NCBI GenBank assembly: GCA_002794775.1
Contig: NBAY01000015.1
Location: 186,001 to 250,000, forward strand
Direction of reading: 5' to 3'
Length of the DNA stretch: 64,000 nt
Source: Porodaedalea pini
Taxonomy: Eukaryota; Basidiomycota; Agaricomycetes; Hymenochaetales; Hymenochaetaceae
Part shown: positions 22,401 to 34,000 of the stretch, piece by piece
How positions within the stretch are numbered: the stretch's first letter is position 1
Layout: every line of letters starts with the position of its first letter
Position numbers and translations under genes: made by a program
The notes under the pieces: model-generated
The model's input: the letters and a program-made list of their open reading frames with translations, nothing else
The model's database searches: none
Told to the model about the DNA's origin: nothing

Positions 22401-23242
22401 CTATTTCTACTCAGAGCTGCGGAACTGCAAGAGTGTGGCATCAATGCAGATGAGCTGGATTGGCCAATTTTTGATTTTCGTGCAAATGAGAAAGATGGCC
22501 TTCGATCAATATTTGGCCACTATGTGAAGAAAGACTTAGGTGAGTAGTCTGTCTTCATTCATGAGGGTGTCCTAATACATTGGTAGAACTTTTATATAAG
22601 CAAAGAGGTGATCTGAAGCAGATATTCAAAGTTGGCAAACCGATCCTGCCTTTCTTGTGGAGAGAAAAAATTAGTATTGTTGGCATTCCTGACGATATCG
22701 AAACCAGTGGCATGAGTGGTGGTAAGGATCGTGACGGCAATGATATCAAATTCGAATGGAGAAACTTGAAACTCGAAGGGAAATCATTCAAATCGTCAAA
22801 TGGAAAGCGCCCCAGCGTGATTCAAAAGGTCATGAAGCCCATCATCGATGAGCAGAAAGCAATCCAGAATGGTGAAGAGCCACTCTCCGAGGATGTGATG
22901 CGCTTTGTTGACTTAAGGGATGGTCAGTCGTCTATTTTATTTTATTTTATTTCCTGTGATCCTAGCTAAACAAGATTTGTAGAACTCTCTAAGCCGCTTG
23001 CTTCTCTCATTGATTTTGCAATGATCAAGACTACAACTGGTCGGGAGTTAGTTTTATTACGAGATTGTGAGGCATTCATTGCAGAGCTTGAAGATTCTTG
23101 TGACACCCCTTCTGCTGCGGCTACGTTATCAGATGCATCATCTCATAATCTTGCACAATCTCTATATGACAATGCTGCAACAGGTCTTCTTGATGACATG
23201 GAGACTTTTGATGAAGATGATTATTTATATGCTGATATATAG
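19418..23242 (+). pseudogene. Large unrecognised transposon-encoded protein with stops
   Basis: Not recognised. About twelve exons join in frame from ATG 19418 (MQAPPQAPSAKQE) to the stop at 23240. In order: a Lys/Arg-rich start (KKAAGKKRKRGRG), a long charged coiled-coil region (about 19,710-20,550, QYVEDIEFQSSHLERDE..., REAEVLQLTKNRNDYLNEL), a Pro/Ser/acidic linker (EEEDVLDDASSSDEFEAL), a basic stretch (RSRLKKHKHGASS, KEAKRRKPGPPSKEG) and a compact C-terminal half without match to a family I know (KTLWFACHVNLSNNAQAGKL, ELDWPIFDFRANEKDGLRS), ending in an acidic tail DDMETFDEDDYLYADI. Introns at for example 21184-21232, 21873-21921, 22121-22171, 22348-22414 and 22541-22587 keep phase exactly. 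In-frame TGA occurs at 19457 (if the start is right) and at 20409, both compatible with CGA-to-TGA decay. Confidence 0.7.
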
Positions 23243-23958
23243 TTGTAAATAATTCCAATTTATTGTGTGATGCTGTGTTTGACATGTCAGTGACGCTGTA
23301 TTTGACATGTCAGTCAAATACTTTGTAGTTACAGGGTTTTCAATAAACCTCGTCACTGCGCATTTCAGAAAAAAAAAAGTTGTGCACTCTCCCAAAGAAG
23401 AATCTGCCTTTTTGGGTGAGGACGCGCATTGTGAATTTACACAACAAGCTCGCCATTAATATTGAAATGATGTTGAGACAAGTCAAAGTATTTAGACCAC
23501 ATTTTCAAGGATTTTTTAAGAGAAAAATACTCTGCTATATTGAAGGCCCACTTTCTCCACTTTCTCCATTTTATTTTACATCTGCTGTTCACGTTATCCA
23601 CCTTTTGAGAGCACGACGCAGAGCTAGCAAACAAATCCATGACGTGTCCCCACCCAAAAAGGCAGATTCTGCTTTGGGAGGTGCATAACTTTTTTTTTTC
23701 TGAAATGCACACTGACAAGGTTTATTTAAAATCCTGTAATCCATAAGGGTTTACACAAAGCTTCAACCTCTGAGTGTTGAAAGTGGACCTAATAGTTCTT
23801 CATAATGCATTGAATGTTTCATGCAAGGGCTTGGTGGTGGATCATGAGGAAAGGAGGGTGACTCAAAGCCCTTTGCACATGCAGTTTAATTTAGGATGCA
23901 ACTCTGGTGCCTTCAAAGTCATGCAGTGTAGTTTTGACAGTGCTGGTGTAGCATAATG
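23243..23958. other. 3' spacer with nested hairpin insertion
   Basis: AT-rich downstream region of the last transposon gene. It starts with two direct copies of TTTGACATGTCAGT (about 23279 and 23301), contains the MITE-like element at 23329-23739 and ends at the right TIR. Confidence 0.5.
23329..23739. mobile_element. MITE-like nested inverted-repeat element, about 411 bp
   Basis: The ends are TTACAGG...CCTGTAA. Roughly 125 bp at each side pair imperfectly, including GCATTTCAG then a run of ten A, then TCCCAAAG and AATCTGCCTTTTTGGG. There is no coding capacity. No clear target duplication beyond possible TA-type bases. I infer a non-autonomous DNA element inserted downstream of the cargo gene; it could instead be a hairpin terminator-like structure. 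Confidence 0.55.
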
Positions 23959-24970
23959 TATGTACAAACAAGGTCTACTGTCCTAGAAGCTATGATCTTT
24001 GTGTTATTTATTACAATAAGTTCCCCCTGGGCCATCCCTGGATTATTATCTCTGGGCGATCCCTGAGTTATTATCTCTGGGCTATCCCTATGAAATTATC
24101 TCTGGGCTATCCCTGGATTATTATCTCTGGGCTATCCCTGAATTATTATCTCTGGGCTATCCCTGAGTTATTATCTCTGGGCTATCCCTGAGTTATTATC
24201 TCTGGGCTATCCCTGCATTATTATCTCTGGGCCATCCCTGAGTTATGATCTCTGGGCTATCCCTATGAAATTATGTCTGGGCTATCCCTCTGTATTTATA
24301 TCTGGGCTATCCCTGGGTTATTATCTCTGAGCTATCCCCATAGATATGAGATACATATACTTATCAGTTAAAGTCATTCCTAGGTATTCTAAATCATAAT
24401 AATTAAGAACATGGGTGTATTCTATAAATTACAGAGGCTCAATCTCTGTTGTTATCACTGAGGTCATCATTTCTCAAAGTTCTACTTGTGGTCATGCTAT
24501 ATAGAGATTAAAAGAGGACTTTCCTTATATTCAAAGCTAGAGATGTGTAGCCATATCATATCTGTTGTCATACAAATATCCAGTGAAGCTGAATCTATGA
24601 TAATATTCAAAGAGTAGCAGCTGCCTAGTATGTATAAAGTGGCCATGCACAAGGCCAAGCATTAAATGCATCACAACTGTTCAAAACTAACATGGGATTG
24701 CTAATTTAAGCCCTAAAATATCAATTTTTTAATATAAAACTAGGTTGAAATTACCTGGGGAAATCCCAGTGAAAAGTCCCCCTGGCACCCAGTGACAACA
24801 GAGGGACAGCCCTATGGTAACTGCGCTAATAGGTATTAACTTACAGGAACATCCCCTGCCCTGGGACATCCCAGACTATATATATACATATCAGGACAGG
24901 CACCTTTAGGTGTAACTCAATTGGGCTAAGTTACACCTAAGAGGTCTGGGTAAAAGGGGTACCTGAAGTG
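23959..24970. repeat. Right terminal inverted repeat of KDZ element (1,012 bp)
   Basis: Inverted copy of 8702-9713, same length. The few differences seen are single substitutions, mostly inside the 25-bp repeat array. It ends GGGGTACCTGAAGTG. Confidence 0.92.
24023..24338. repeat. Subterminal 25-bp tandem repeats, right arm
   Basis: Mirror image of the array at 9334-9649, seen on this strand as repeated TATCTCTGGGCTATCCCTG. Same number of units. Confidence 0.85.
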
Positions 24971-24977
24971 CAGCCTC
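24971..24977. repeat. Target-site duplication, right (CAGCCTC)
   Basis: Exact copy of the heptamer at 8695-8701, directly outside the right TIR. Confidence 0.85.
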
Positions 24978-26399
24978 TCTGCCATTGGATTGCTTCTCCA
25001 GCGACTCGTGCTGGCGACGCCATTTATACCTCTGCCGAGATCGAGCAGGGCGCTGACATACGAGCTTGCAGTGCGACGTGGACTCCGAGTCTTTTCTTCA
25101 GAAACTCTCTACCTGCAGGGAAACGCGAACTCCAAAAAATCAATGCATCCGTGGTATAAAGAAAATCAAAATCTCCTGCGTCTCCCAAATAACATACCCT
25201 TTACGTTCTGTGTGCTCGATGGTGGTTTGCTACTGGTATATCGCATCATCACCTTCCAAGGGCATTGCCTCCGTGCTAGGGTGTGAGCATTGCTCAGCTC
25301 TAGGTCATCGTACACGGACAGTAGCGTTACCTCAGGGAATCACAGGTTCGACATTGAATATCGTGGTTGGGTTAGTCACCCCTGCGGATGATCTGGACCC
25401 GGAAGAGTTTGTTAGGGGCGATTGCGGTACCTTCAACTATGAAATGGGTATGTAATGCCATGTTGGACGTCGATATGTGGTATAGCTCATGTTGATGGTT
25501 CCCCAGACCAGCCTCGCCGCCAGCTTTGATCGTGGATTGGCCTAATGATGACAGCGTCGTCTCGTCTATGCGGTGCACCATGTATGCCAAAATGTTTTGT
25601 TCGGTCAGTACGATCTGCTAATGATTTTTTTTGCTTAATAGTTATAGGCAGCCCAGAGTACAGCGGCACGCAGAGGACCATTGACTTGGACACTCAGGGC
25701 TGGGTATCTAAATGTACGAATTGTACGACCTGTGCGGGTGGACTTGAGAGTAGCACTCTCGATTTGACATCATCAGCGATACTTGCTCGGGTTGTTGGGA
25801 CGTGTCCCTCTCAAGGATAGAATATGAGCCATCGGGCCTTAACAACATGCTTAGTACTACCAGGGGCCTCTCTGCCGTTGGCGATCCGTCAGATGCGCAG
25901 AGCATGCTCAGCGAGCAATGATAGCTGTAAGCTGTCTTCCGTACTCAACAACAGAAGCGAACTCATTGGCCATTCGTACTCCAAACTCAGTCGGGCTCTG
26001 GAGCGAGGCCTCCGGAAACGCGACGAGCACCAATTGCAGCTTCATAGCTACGTCCACTCTCCCGAAACACAGAGAGACCGTGTGTGTTCATCCCTGGTGT
26101 GCTTTATACATATATCAAGACTCGTTGGCTTGAGATGGATAGACTTGCATGCGATGCAGATTTTATTTGTGTGTGCTTGTCTTTCGAGACTATGCTCGAA
26201 TGCAGATGGTCCTTGTGGGTTGCTTAGGATATTCCCATACGCAAGGCAGTGTGATGTTTCGTAAAAACTTCTTATTTATGCCGCACTCCGCAATCGACAA
26301 CAAAAAAACAGTTCAGCTCGATGTCGAAATATATCTATCTTATTGGTTTGCATTGCTTATGACCCTAACGACGACATTTATACCCAGCTAACTGCGCCC
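24978..26399. other. Right flank of KDZ insertion, no secure gene
   Basis: Several short frames look partly coding. On the plus strand 25,320-25,445 reads ALPQGITGSTLNIVVGL, then DPEEFVRGDCGTFNYEMG before a GTATGT donor. On the minus strand near 26,040 there is a short signal-like MKLQLVLVAFPEASLQ. Neither could be chained into a gene or matched to a family. They may be remnants of a gene near the insertion site. Confidence 0.3.
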
Positions 26400-26977
26400 T
26401 CACTTTCCAGGTCGAATGGTTGGTTCGGGAAGGGATTTGGCTGGCCAAAACGATGGAAGCATGGGCTACATAACATTCAGACTAGCATCAAAGATGTTCT
26501 CTCGCATAGATTTGTTAGTGTATTTACCTCTGCAAGGCTTCCGTGAACATTCAAGAACTCCTGGAAGAGCGGATTCCCCGAAATATGTCTGTTAATGGTG
26601 AGCCCAGAGCTCAATGGATCACAAGACAAGGATACATACACTGTCAGGGCTTCCTGGTCTGCATATCTAGAGATGTTGCTGAAGTTAAGTGATAATCCAG
26701 GACAAGACATTCATAACGTATTCTGACTCCTCGAAGACACTAAACGAGTCCTTGAAACGGACTATGTTGTACTTCAGTGTGCCCGGCTCCAGGTCAGAGT
26801 CCGCACGGGCCTTCAAATTCGCGAACCATTGGGCAAGCTCATCCGCCTTTCCAGGTTTTGCTTCCGCCTTGAAGAATCCATGAAGTCATCAAATTCGTCT
26901 TCGAAAGGGATAGTTTCATGACCTACGCGAGCTGTCACGACAATGGGGCCCTTGATATCTTGAAAGTTTGACGACAT
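26400..26977 (-). CDS. Antibiotic-biosynthesis monooxygenase (ABM) family protein
   Basis: Small cofactor-independent monooxygenase-like protein of 114 aa in five exons that keep phase: 26977-26927, 26867-26728, 26666-26640, 26588-26528, 26465-26400. The spliced product starts MSSNFQDIKGPIVVTAR and contains the ABM ferredoxin-like pattern: AEAKPGKADELAQWF, ADSDLEPGTLKYNIVRF, SFSVFEEYADQEAL, NPLFQEFL. The family is a compact alpha/beta barrel acting as dimers on quinones, polyketides or aldehydes; substrate here is unknown. The full length matches single-domain ABM proteins. It lies between the KDZ element and the foldback element and appears intact. Confidence 0.82.
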
Positions 26978-27097
26978 TGAGAGGGTGATGGGATTTAGTA
27001 ACCAGAACGACATACCTCCTTTTATGACATTTGGAAAGCAGCATGTGAAAGATTCAAGATTCTTTGTTAGTAATCTCCTCGGTGCGCAGCATGATTA

Positions 27098-27584
27098 CTG
27101 CCCTTTGCAGAAGTATTGTCACACGTGATTTCACTGATTTTCGTGCCATGAGCCTCAAAGCACAAACATTTTCATATCTCAACCAAAAGTTGACCTTTTT
27201 GCATCATCTAAGTTGCTAAACTCATTTTTTGTCTCATATTTCATATTTCAACAAGAGTGATAAGAAATAGTCAAATTTTGAGTCCTAAACTGCAAAAATG
27301 CTGTTTTTGAACCCATTTCCCTTGTTCATTTTTTCCTGAACTCAGATTTCACTGTACAGTGCTCCAGACCAGCCCAGAATTCCAGTATTAGTCTATTATG
27401 AATTTACAGACTGATTTTGAGATGTATTGTGAGGTAGATGTGCTGAATTGGTGCATGCCTAAAACACACAAATCCTCTCTGTTTCTGCAAGCCCCCCAGC
27501 CCCCAGGAAAAATTCTTCTTAGCTAAGTTCATGCATGTAAATTCATTCAAAGTGTATTGGAAGAGATTTGAGCAGCATCCATGG
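27098..27584. repeat. Left arm of foldback element
   Basis: 487-bp inverted repeat, AT-rich, pairs with 35746-35260. It ends at AGCAGCATCCA. Confidence 0.85.
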
Positions 27585-27633
27585 ATACAGGCTTGCTTCA
27601 TGAAACAGGGATATGTTCACAAGAATAGTGCTT

Positions 27634-28078
27634 TGTCATGGACAATTTTATTATTTTCATTTTTATTATCATTCCCTGTTATCTTATCTTATCATATCTT
27701 AGCCATTCATTACTAATCAATGCTTATTTTGGTTTACTCATATCCATTATGTCCTTTTCCCACACCCTCATCACTTGCTGACTGATCCTATGACACTGTT
27801 GTTCTATGAAGTTCCATGACATTCTTTCATCTATCCTTATGTAGTAGCTAATTCCCTGGTCCGTGTGCAGCCTCTGAAGGGTATATAAGTAGATAGTCCT
27901 CCTGTACTTATCCCTTAGTTTCAACCTGGTCAATTCTACCTGGCTACGTCCAGAAGCTGTCCCTTATCCTTGCACTCTGTCAGCTCCCCTGGCTCACCAC
28001 TCTCTCTCTTCTCTCTTCCTCTGACTGAGTTCCGCATGACCTGGTTACCTCTTGCATATCCGTAGTCCGTCACTGACA
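27634..28078 (+). repeat. 5' LTR
   Basis: Starts TGTCATGG, ends CACTGACA. Contains GGGTATATAAGTAG, a likely TATA box, near 27880. It differs from the 3' LTR at about nine sites, seven of them in the last 50 bp. Confidence 0.88.
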
Positions 28079-28820
28079 CAAGGTCAAAACTTAAAACTCC
28101 TTACCACCTTGCACGCTTCTCAGTCACCACCACCAAGCTGGCTCTGAACGTTCATGTATCATACCGACACCAGTCTATCTACTGCAATACGTTCTATCCT
28201 CTTACCTGCACCCTGCAAATCACTCTTACTCTTAACCTCTTCCTATTATCCATTGTCATCACTCTTAACCCCTATCTTGTCCAACCACCTCAAAACCGAC
28301 CACTACCTGTCTGCAACCCCGAACTCTAAACCAACATTCTTATCCAATGTGTCCGACAACTTGGACTGTGACCCTGACTATGATCGCTTCGACCCACACC
28401 TATTCTCAGATTGATCTCATGTGCATTGATCAGGCTGATACGTCGTTAATCCTTTACTTTCATTATTAAACTCACTCGTTTCATAACCCGCTGTCCTCTT
28501 TCTATTCGATCAACCAGTGCTCATTTGAGAGGGGGTAACATTGAGTCCAACCCACTCAAGAGTAGCTACCAGGCCTTGGGGGTGATCTTTGGAAAGGTCC
28601 CTTGGCGCCTGTTGGAGTCTTCACAGAGGAAGATCCAGGTTTGATCAGCAAGTGAAAGTCGACCACCACATCTGGAGTTTTGTTACAGTGCTTGATCAGA
28701 CCCACAGGCGTCTGCACCACCTGTCAGCTGGCAGTGTTGTTTCTGATCTGAGCTGGCTCCACACCTGTACAATCGACCATCTGGATCAGCAGCCCCTCAT
28801 TGGCATACATCACCAGAAGA
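28079..28820 (+). other. Gypsy leader region
   Basis: Untranslated leader between the 5' LTR and the gag remnant. No clear tRNA primer-binding site could be read directly after the LTR (CAAGGTCAAAACTT follows). Pyrimidine-rich, no coding support. Confidence 0.5.
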
Positions 28821-28829
28821 TACTGCCAA

Positions 28830-30611
28830 CACCATCCTCGAAAACCTACCACCGCTGACCGACAATGACCTCGCACACCTAGATGATGAGCTAAGAGCCG
28901 TCCAACCTCCCCATTCACCACCAGCACCTTCGCCCATCATGTCAGAACCCCAAACTCCTGTCGCACCAGCTGCAGGAGCGCCAATGGTCTCAACTGCAAT
29001 GATGCAGGAAATCATCAACACTGTAAGCCTGCCAGAGCGTTCTTACCATGTCTGACATGACACCAACTGCTGGGACACTGTGTCATGACTCTGAGGTACC
29101 GAGCGGCCATATTCTGAGATGCACAAACTCTGGAAGGCCAACATACAGCTGTACCGCGACCGCACCGAATCTGAGCCCGGGACTCGGTGGCAGCATAGCC
29201 TCCGGACCTTCGGAGCAGGGCAGGTTATACTCTATTCATCTCCTTTTCATATTCCCTTCACTTCCCAACCCATCCAAAGCTAATACAAACCCGTCCGAAG
29301 CTCATACACACTTGCACCGAGCCGAGCAATCCTTCAGCATGTATATGCCGAAGATTTACATCTTCCGAGAGTAATTCTCAATGGATTCCTTTCAGACTGG
29401 TACTGTACAGTTCATATTATCTAATCCTTTCTATTTGAACCCTTTCCGATGCCTTTGTTGCCTCAGTCTCTCTGACAGCAACAAAGGTGAGTAGACAATT
29501 TTCCTGTATGTATTTCCAGTCTCTCTGACAGCAACAAAGATTGTTTTGTCCTGTCTGTCTTGTGGGCTCAAGTGTTGGCACTACCTAGGTGCCTTCCAAA
29601 CATGCTGCATGGCCTGGGATTGTTGGCAACCCCCACACCAGCAGCAGCAGCAGTACCCATTCCCCCTCCCCAAATGATGAACAGTAGTGGAGGGAGACAC
29701 ATTGTCAAACCCGACGCATTCAATGGGCGAGACTACAAGAAGTTTGAACGTGCCATTACCCTCTATGTTGAAGCTAATGCAGGGGACTTCGTGAACAACA
29801 AGGACTACTTCCTTTTCATGTTATTGTTCATGATGGAAGGCACGGCCACACTCTGGGCCCAGAACTTCTTAGAAAGCATCAAAATGGATGGCTACCTGAT
29901 CTTCTCACTTGTCAGCCGCCAAAAGTTCAACAAACAACTGGAAAAGGCATTCAGAGACCCAAACAAATGCATGAATGCCATGCAGAAATTGGACAGCTGG
30001 AAACACACCTGAGATATCACCGCTGACCAATTCTTCCAGCAGTTCGACATCTATCACTGTGCAGCGGGATACGGCGATGATGCCAAGAATGATGACACCC
30101 TCATCCACAAGCTGATGAAAGCCTTGGATAGAGAAATCATATACCGGATCGAAATGAGTGACACAGTACCCACCACATTTGAAGGCTGGAAAGAAAAGGC
30201 CATTCGGTTCGACAACGCCAGATGTCAAATGAAAGTGATCAAACAAATGTGTGCTGCCCCACCCAGACCTCAGGCACCCCCACCTAAACCTGCTCAAACA
30301 TTCACACCTAAGATCCCTGAAAGATGCGATGCCACCGGAGTCACATACAGAGGCATGGGGAAGCCGATGGATGTATCACTCAAAGAGCTGAGGTGATCAG
30401 GTGCCTGCTACTACTGTGGAGAGCAGGGGCACCTAAAGAGGGATTGCCCAAAACAAAAGAAAGTAATAAGGGCTGTGTTGATGGGGATGGAACCATAAGA
30501 GAGAAAAGTCTGGGCAGACGAGACTGCAATGCTCAAGGAGTCAGACTTTGCGGAGGAAGAAGAGGAGGTGCTCTTTGAGCAGGAGTTGGATTTTGCAGAG
30601 CCCCAGCAGTG
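28830..30611 (+). pseudogene. Gag remnant of gypsy element
   Basis: Broken gag. N-terminal part near 28,840-29,035 (LPPLTDNDLAHLDDELRAV, then a Pro/Ala-rich stretch). The region 29,050-29,560 does not continue it and may be an insertion. A capsid-like segment follows (IVKPDAFNGRDYKKFERA, EGTATLWAQNFLESI) and a CCHC zinc knuckle CYYCGEQGHLKRDCP near 30,405. In-frame stops: TGA 30010, TGA 30394, TAA near 30,497. The capsid part binds RNA and builds the particle in intact relatives. Confidence 0.75.
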
Positions 30612-31037
30612 AACACAGCACTGACTGGGATAGGTTCAGTTTCAGTTTTTCAAATGGCCATTTTTGATAATTCTATGGACTCTGTAGATAATTTAGATAA
30701 AACACAAAAAAATGTAAAAAACAATGTCACTCGCAAAAATATTCCTTCTGTTCCTGTACCAGTAGTTAGTAGTGTAGATACACCCACATGTAACAACATT
30801 CCTGTCTCATCATCTTGCTCTATTCCTGCATCTGAAAATCATGTAAAATCCTCTTCCAAAACTTTTAATTCTATTTCTATCTTGGCTGGAACTGAACCAA
30901 AATCCATGAAAAATGAAAACTTGTTGAAACAAGCTGAGAGGAAGTCCTAGAGAGATCACCCTGTCCCCTTTACTGCACCATGGGTTGCATGGCGTCTCAA
31001 GGAGGATAAACTCAAAAGTGCTTTAACGACTCTCCGA

Positions 31038-34000
31038 GTGTGGATGAAACAGCAGAGGCATGCTGAAGCAAATGAAGAGACAGTGCATCAGATCATTGCA
31101 CTAGAAGAATCAGAGGCCGTGGCAGTGGTTAGGGACCTGAGGGGTCCAAAACAGTTCATAAGAGGGTCTTGGGGGCAACAGCTCATGGTACCAATTCTCC
31201 TTCAAATGACCGACACCAGTAATCAGTTCAAGGTAGACGCACTACTGGACAGTGGCTGCACTGGCTCGTGTATCAACCAATCCTTCATTGAAAAGCATCA
31301 GATCAGGACAAAAAAGACACCAATCCCAATCCGAGTCTATAATGCTGATGGCACACTCAATAAGGATGGTTCAATCACAGAATTTGTGGAAATGTGCATG
31401 ACAATTAAGGATCATTTGGAGCACATCCACTTTGCAGTCACAGATCTAGGGAAAACAGATGTGTTCATCAGACATGAATGGTTAAGCTGCACAATCCCAA
31501 CATTGACTGGCAAAAGTCTACAATCAAATTTGATTGATGCCCTGATGTATGTGGCTATATCTGCAGTTTGGATGACATTGATGCAGACCCTGATGAAAAC
31601 CTTGATCTGGTAGAACTTGAAGATGGTGATCAGCTCTTTCTCTTCGATTTGGACAGGTACATCAAGTCTGATCTGAGAAAAGTGCTGAAGGTCAGGCAAC
31701 AGGCACTCGAGGAAGTCCCAGACTACGTAAAAGAGTTTGCAGATGTCTTCAGTGAACAGGAATTTGATCAGTTACCAGAGAGACATCCTTGGGATCACGC
31801 CATCAAACTCAAACTGGGTTTGAAGCTCTCTGACTGTAAGATCTACCCACTCAGTCCATCGGAACAGGTGGCACTTGATGAATTCCTCACCAAAAACCTG
31901 AGAACTGGCCATATTTGCAACTCTCAATCTGAGATGGCATCCTCCTTCTTCTTCATCAAAAAGAAGGATGGCAAGCTTTGCCCCATACAGGATTATCACA
32001 AGCTCAATGACATGACAGTTAAGAACAAATACCCGTTACCTCTAATCCAAGAGCTCATCAACAAAACAAAGCAGGTGAAATTCTTCACAAAGCTTGACAT
32101 ACGCTGGGGTTACAATAATATTTGGATTCGAGAGGGTGATGAGCATAAAGCTGCCTTCAGGACAAACCGTGGTCTCTTCGAACCAACAGTCATGTTCTTC
32201 AGTCTCACAAATTCACCGGCAACCTTCCAAGGATTTATGAATGAGATCTTCTGAGAACTCGTCAATGATGGACATGTCATAGTCTACATGAACAACATTC
32301 TGATCTTTGCACGAACTCGCAAACATCATGACAAACTCGTATGACAAGTCCTGGAAGTGTTGCGAGCAAACAAGTTGTTCTTAAAGCCAGAAAAGTGCAG
32401 CTTTGCTCAAGAGACTGTGAACTATCTTGGGCATATCCTCAGCAATGGACAGATTCGCATGGATCCAGCCAAAGTGGCAGGTGTAAAAGATTGGCCAGTC
32501 CCTAAGAATAAGAAAGAATTACAGTCTTTCCTTGGGTTCTGCAACTACTACCGCCACTTTATCCTAGCATTCAGTCACTACATGAAGCCCCTGACAGTGT
32601 CGACTGGAGATGTAGAGTGGAAGTGGGAGGTGGAGCAACAGGAGGCCTTTGAACGTCTGAAGCAGAAGCTCTGTGAGGAACCCATACTAGCAGTATCTAC
32701 TGATGACGGTCAATTTTGGGTGGAGGCTGACTCGTCGCATTTTGCCAACAGCGCCATTCTGTCCCAACTCATTGATGGAAAATGGCATCCAATTGCATAC
32801 CGATTGCAAGCCCTTAGCCAAGCAGAGTGCAATTACAAAATCTATGACAAAGAGATGTTTGTGATCATGTGTGCACTGGATGACTGGCAACAATATCTTC
32901 TGGGAGCAACACAAACTTTTGAAATCTAGTCGGATCACCTCAACCTCCAGTATTTCCAAAAACCCCAGAAGATTAACCACTGACAAGCAAGATGGCTACA
33001 GGAGTTAGCGGACTACGACTTCAAACTATTCCATAAACCGGGTGCCCTGATGACTAAGGCTGACCTCCTCTCAAGATGAGTGGACCATGAGAGGGGGGAG
33101 AATGACAATATTGACATCATTTTGCTCAAGCTGGACCTATTCATAAATGAAACACTGCTAGAAGCACTGGATGCAGACTTTGTTAAACGAATTAAGAGGG
33201 TACGAAACAACAGGGATAGGGCAGTTATGAAGGCGTTGGAAAGGAAAGAATGAGAGTGGGATGAGGAAGAAGAGGGGTTGTTGATGTGGAAAGGCAGGAT
33301 CTATGTGCCAAAATACCGTAAACTCCGAGAAGACATCATTTGAAACCATCATGACAGCACACTTGCAGGACATCCAGGACGCTATAAGACCCATGAGTTG
33401 ATCACATGCAACTACTGGTGGCCGGGAATCCAGCGAGATGTTCAAATGTATGTCGAGGGATGCGATGTGTGCCAACGTACCAAGGCACACCGAGTGAAAC
33501 CGCATAATCCCCTGAATCCGAATGAGATCCCAAAAGGTCCTTGGGAAATTGTCACGGCAGACCTGATCGGCGAACTCCCCGAGTCCAATGGGCATAACGT
33601 GATCTGTGTCTTTGTTGACAGATTCAGTAAACAGGTGCATGTGATCCCTACCTCTGTGAGTGTGATGTTGGAAGGAATGGTGAGGCTCTACCGGGATCAT
33701 GTCTTCAGGCTACATGGCATACCATGCAAGTTTATTCATGACAGAGGATCACAGTTTGAGTCCAAATTCATGAACAAACTATACCGGTTATTGGGCATTG
33801 AAGGAAACCCATCAATGGCATATCACCTACAGATGGATGGTCAGACAGAATGGATAAACCAAGAGATTGAACAGTACCTTTGTCTCTTTGTTAACCACCA
33901 TCAGTTGAACTGGGCAGAATGGCTGGTGCTAGCAGAGTTTGCATATAACGACAAGGAACAGATGTCGACAGGAGTGTCGCTCTTTTTTGTCAACCACGAG

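Larger units (their letters stand above)
8702..24970. mobile_element. Giant KDZ DNA transposon, 16,269 bp
   Basis: Complete class II element. The 1,012-bp arms 8702-9713 and 23959-24970 are inverted copies differing at only a few positions. The ends are CACTTCAGGTACCCC... inward, flanked by 7-bp CAGCCTC duplications. Inside lie an apparently intact KDZ transposase (-), an Spt5-like NGN/KOW gene with stops (+) and a large unrecognised gene (+), plus a nested hairpin insertion. KDZ (Kyakuja-Dileera-Zisupton) elements are known to be expanded in basidiomycetes. Near-identity of the arms indicates a young insertion. Without the insertion the flank reads ...TTGAGCCT CAGCCTC TCTGCCATT. Confidence 0.93.

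Noticed and set aside
28154..28858. Plus-strand frames in the gypsy leader as separate genes
   Set aside because: They lie between the LTR and gag, have biased composition and no family motif.
29048..29560. Independent element (solo LTR or SINE) inside gag
   Set aside because: A TGTCATGACT start and a repeated CTCTCTGACAGCAACAAAG motif are suggestive, but no matching ends, target duplication or tRNA-type promoter could be shown.
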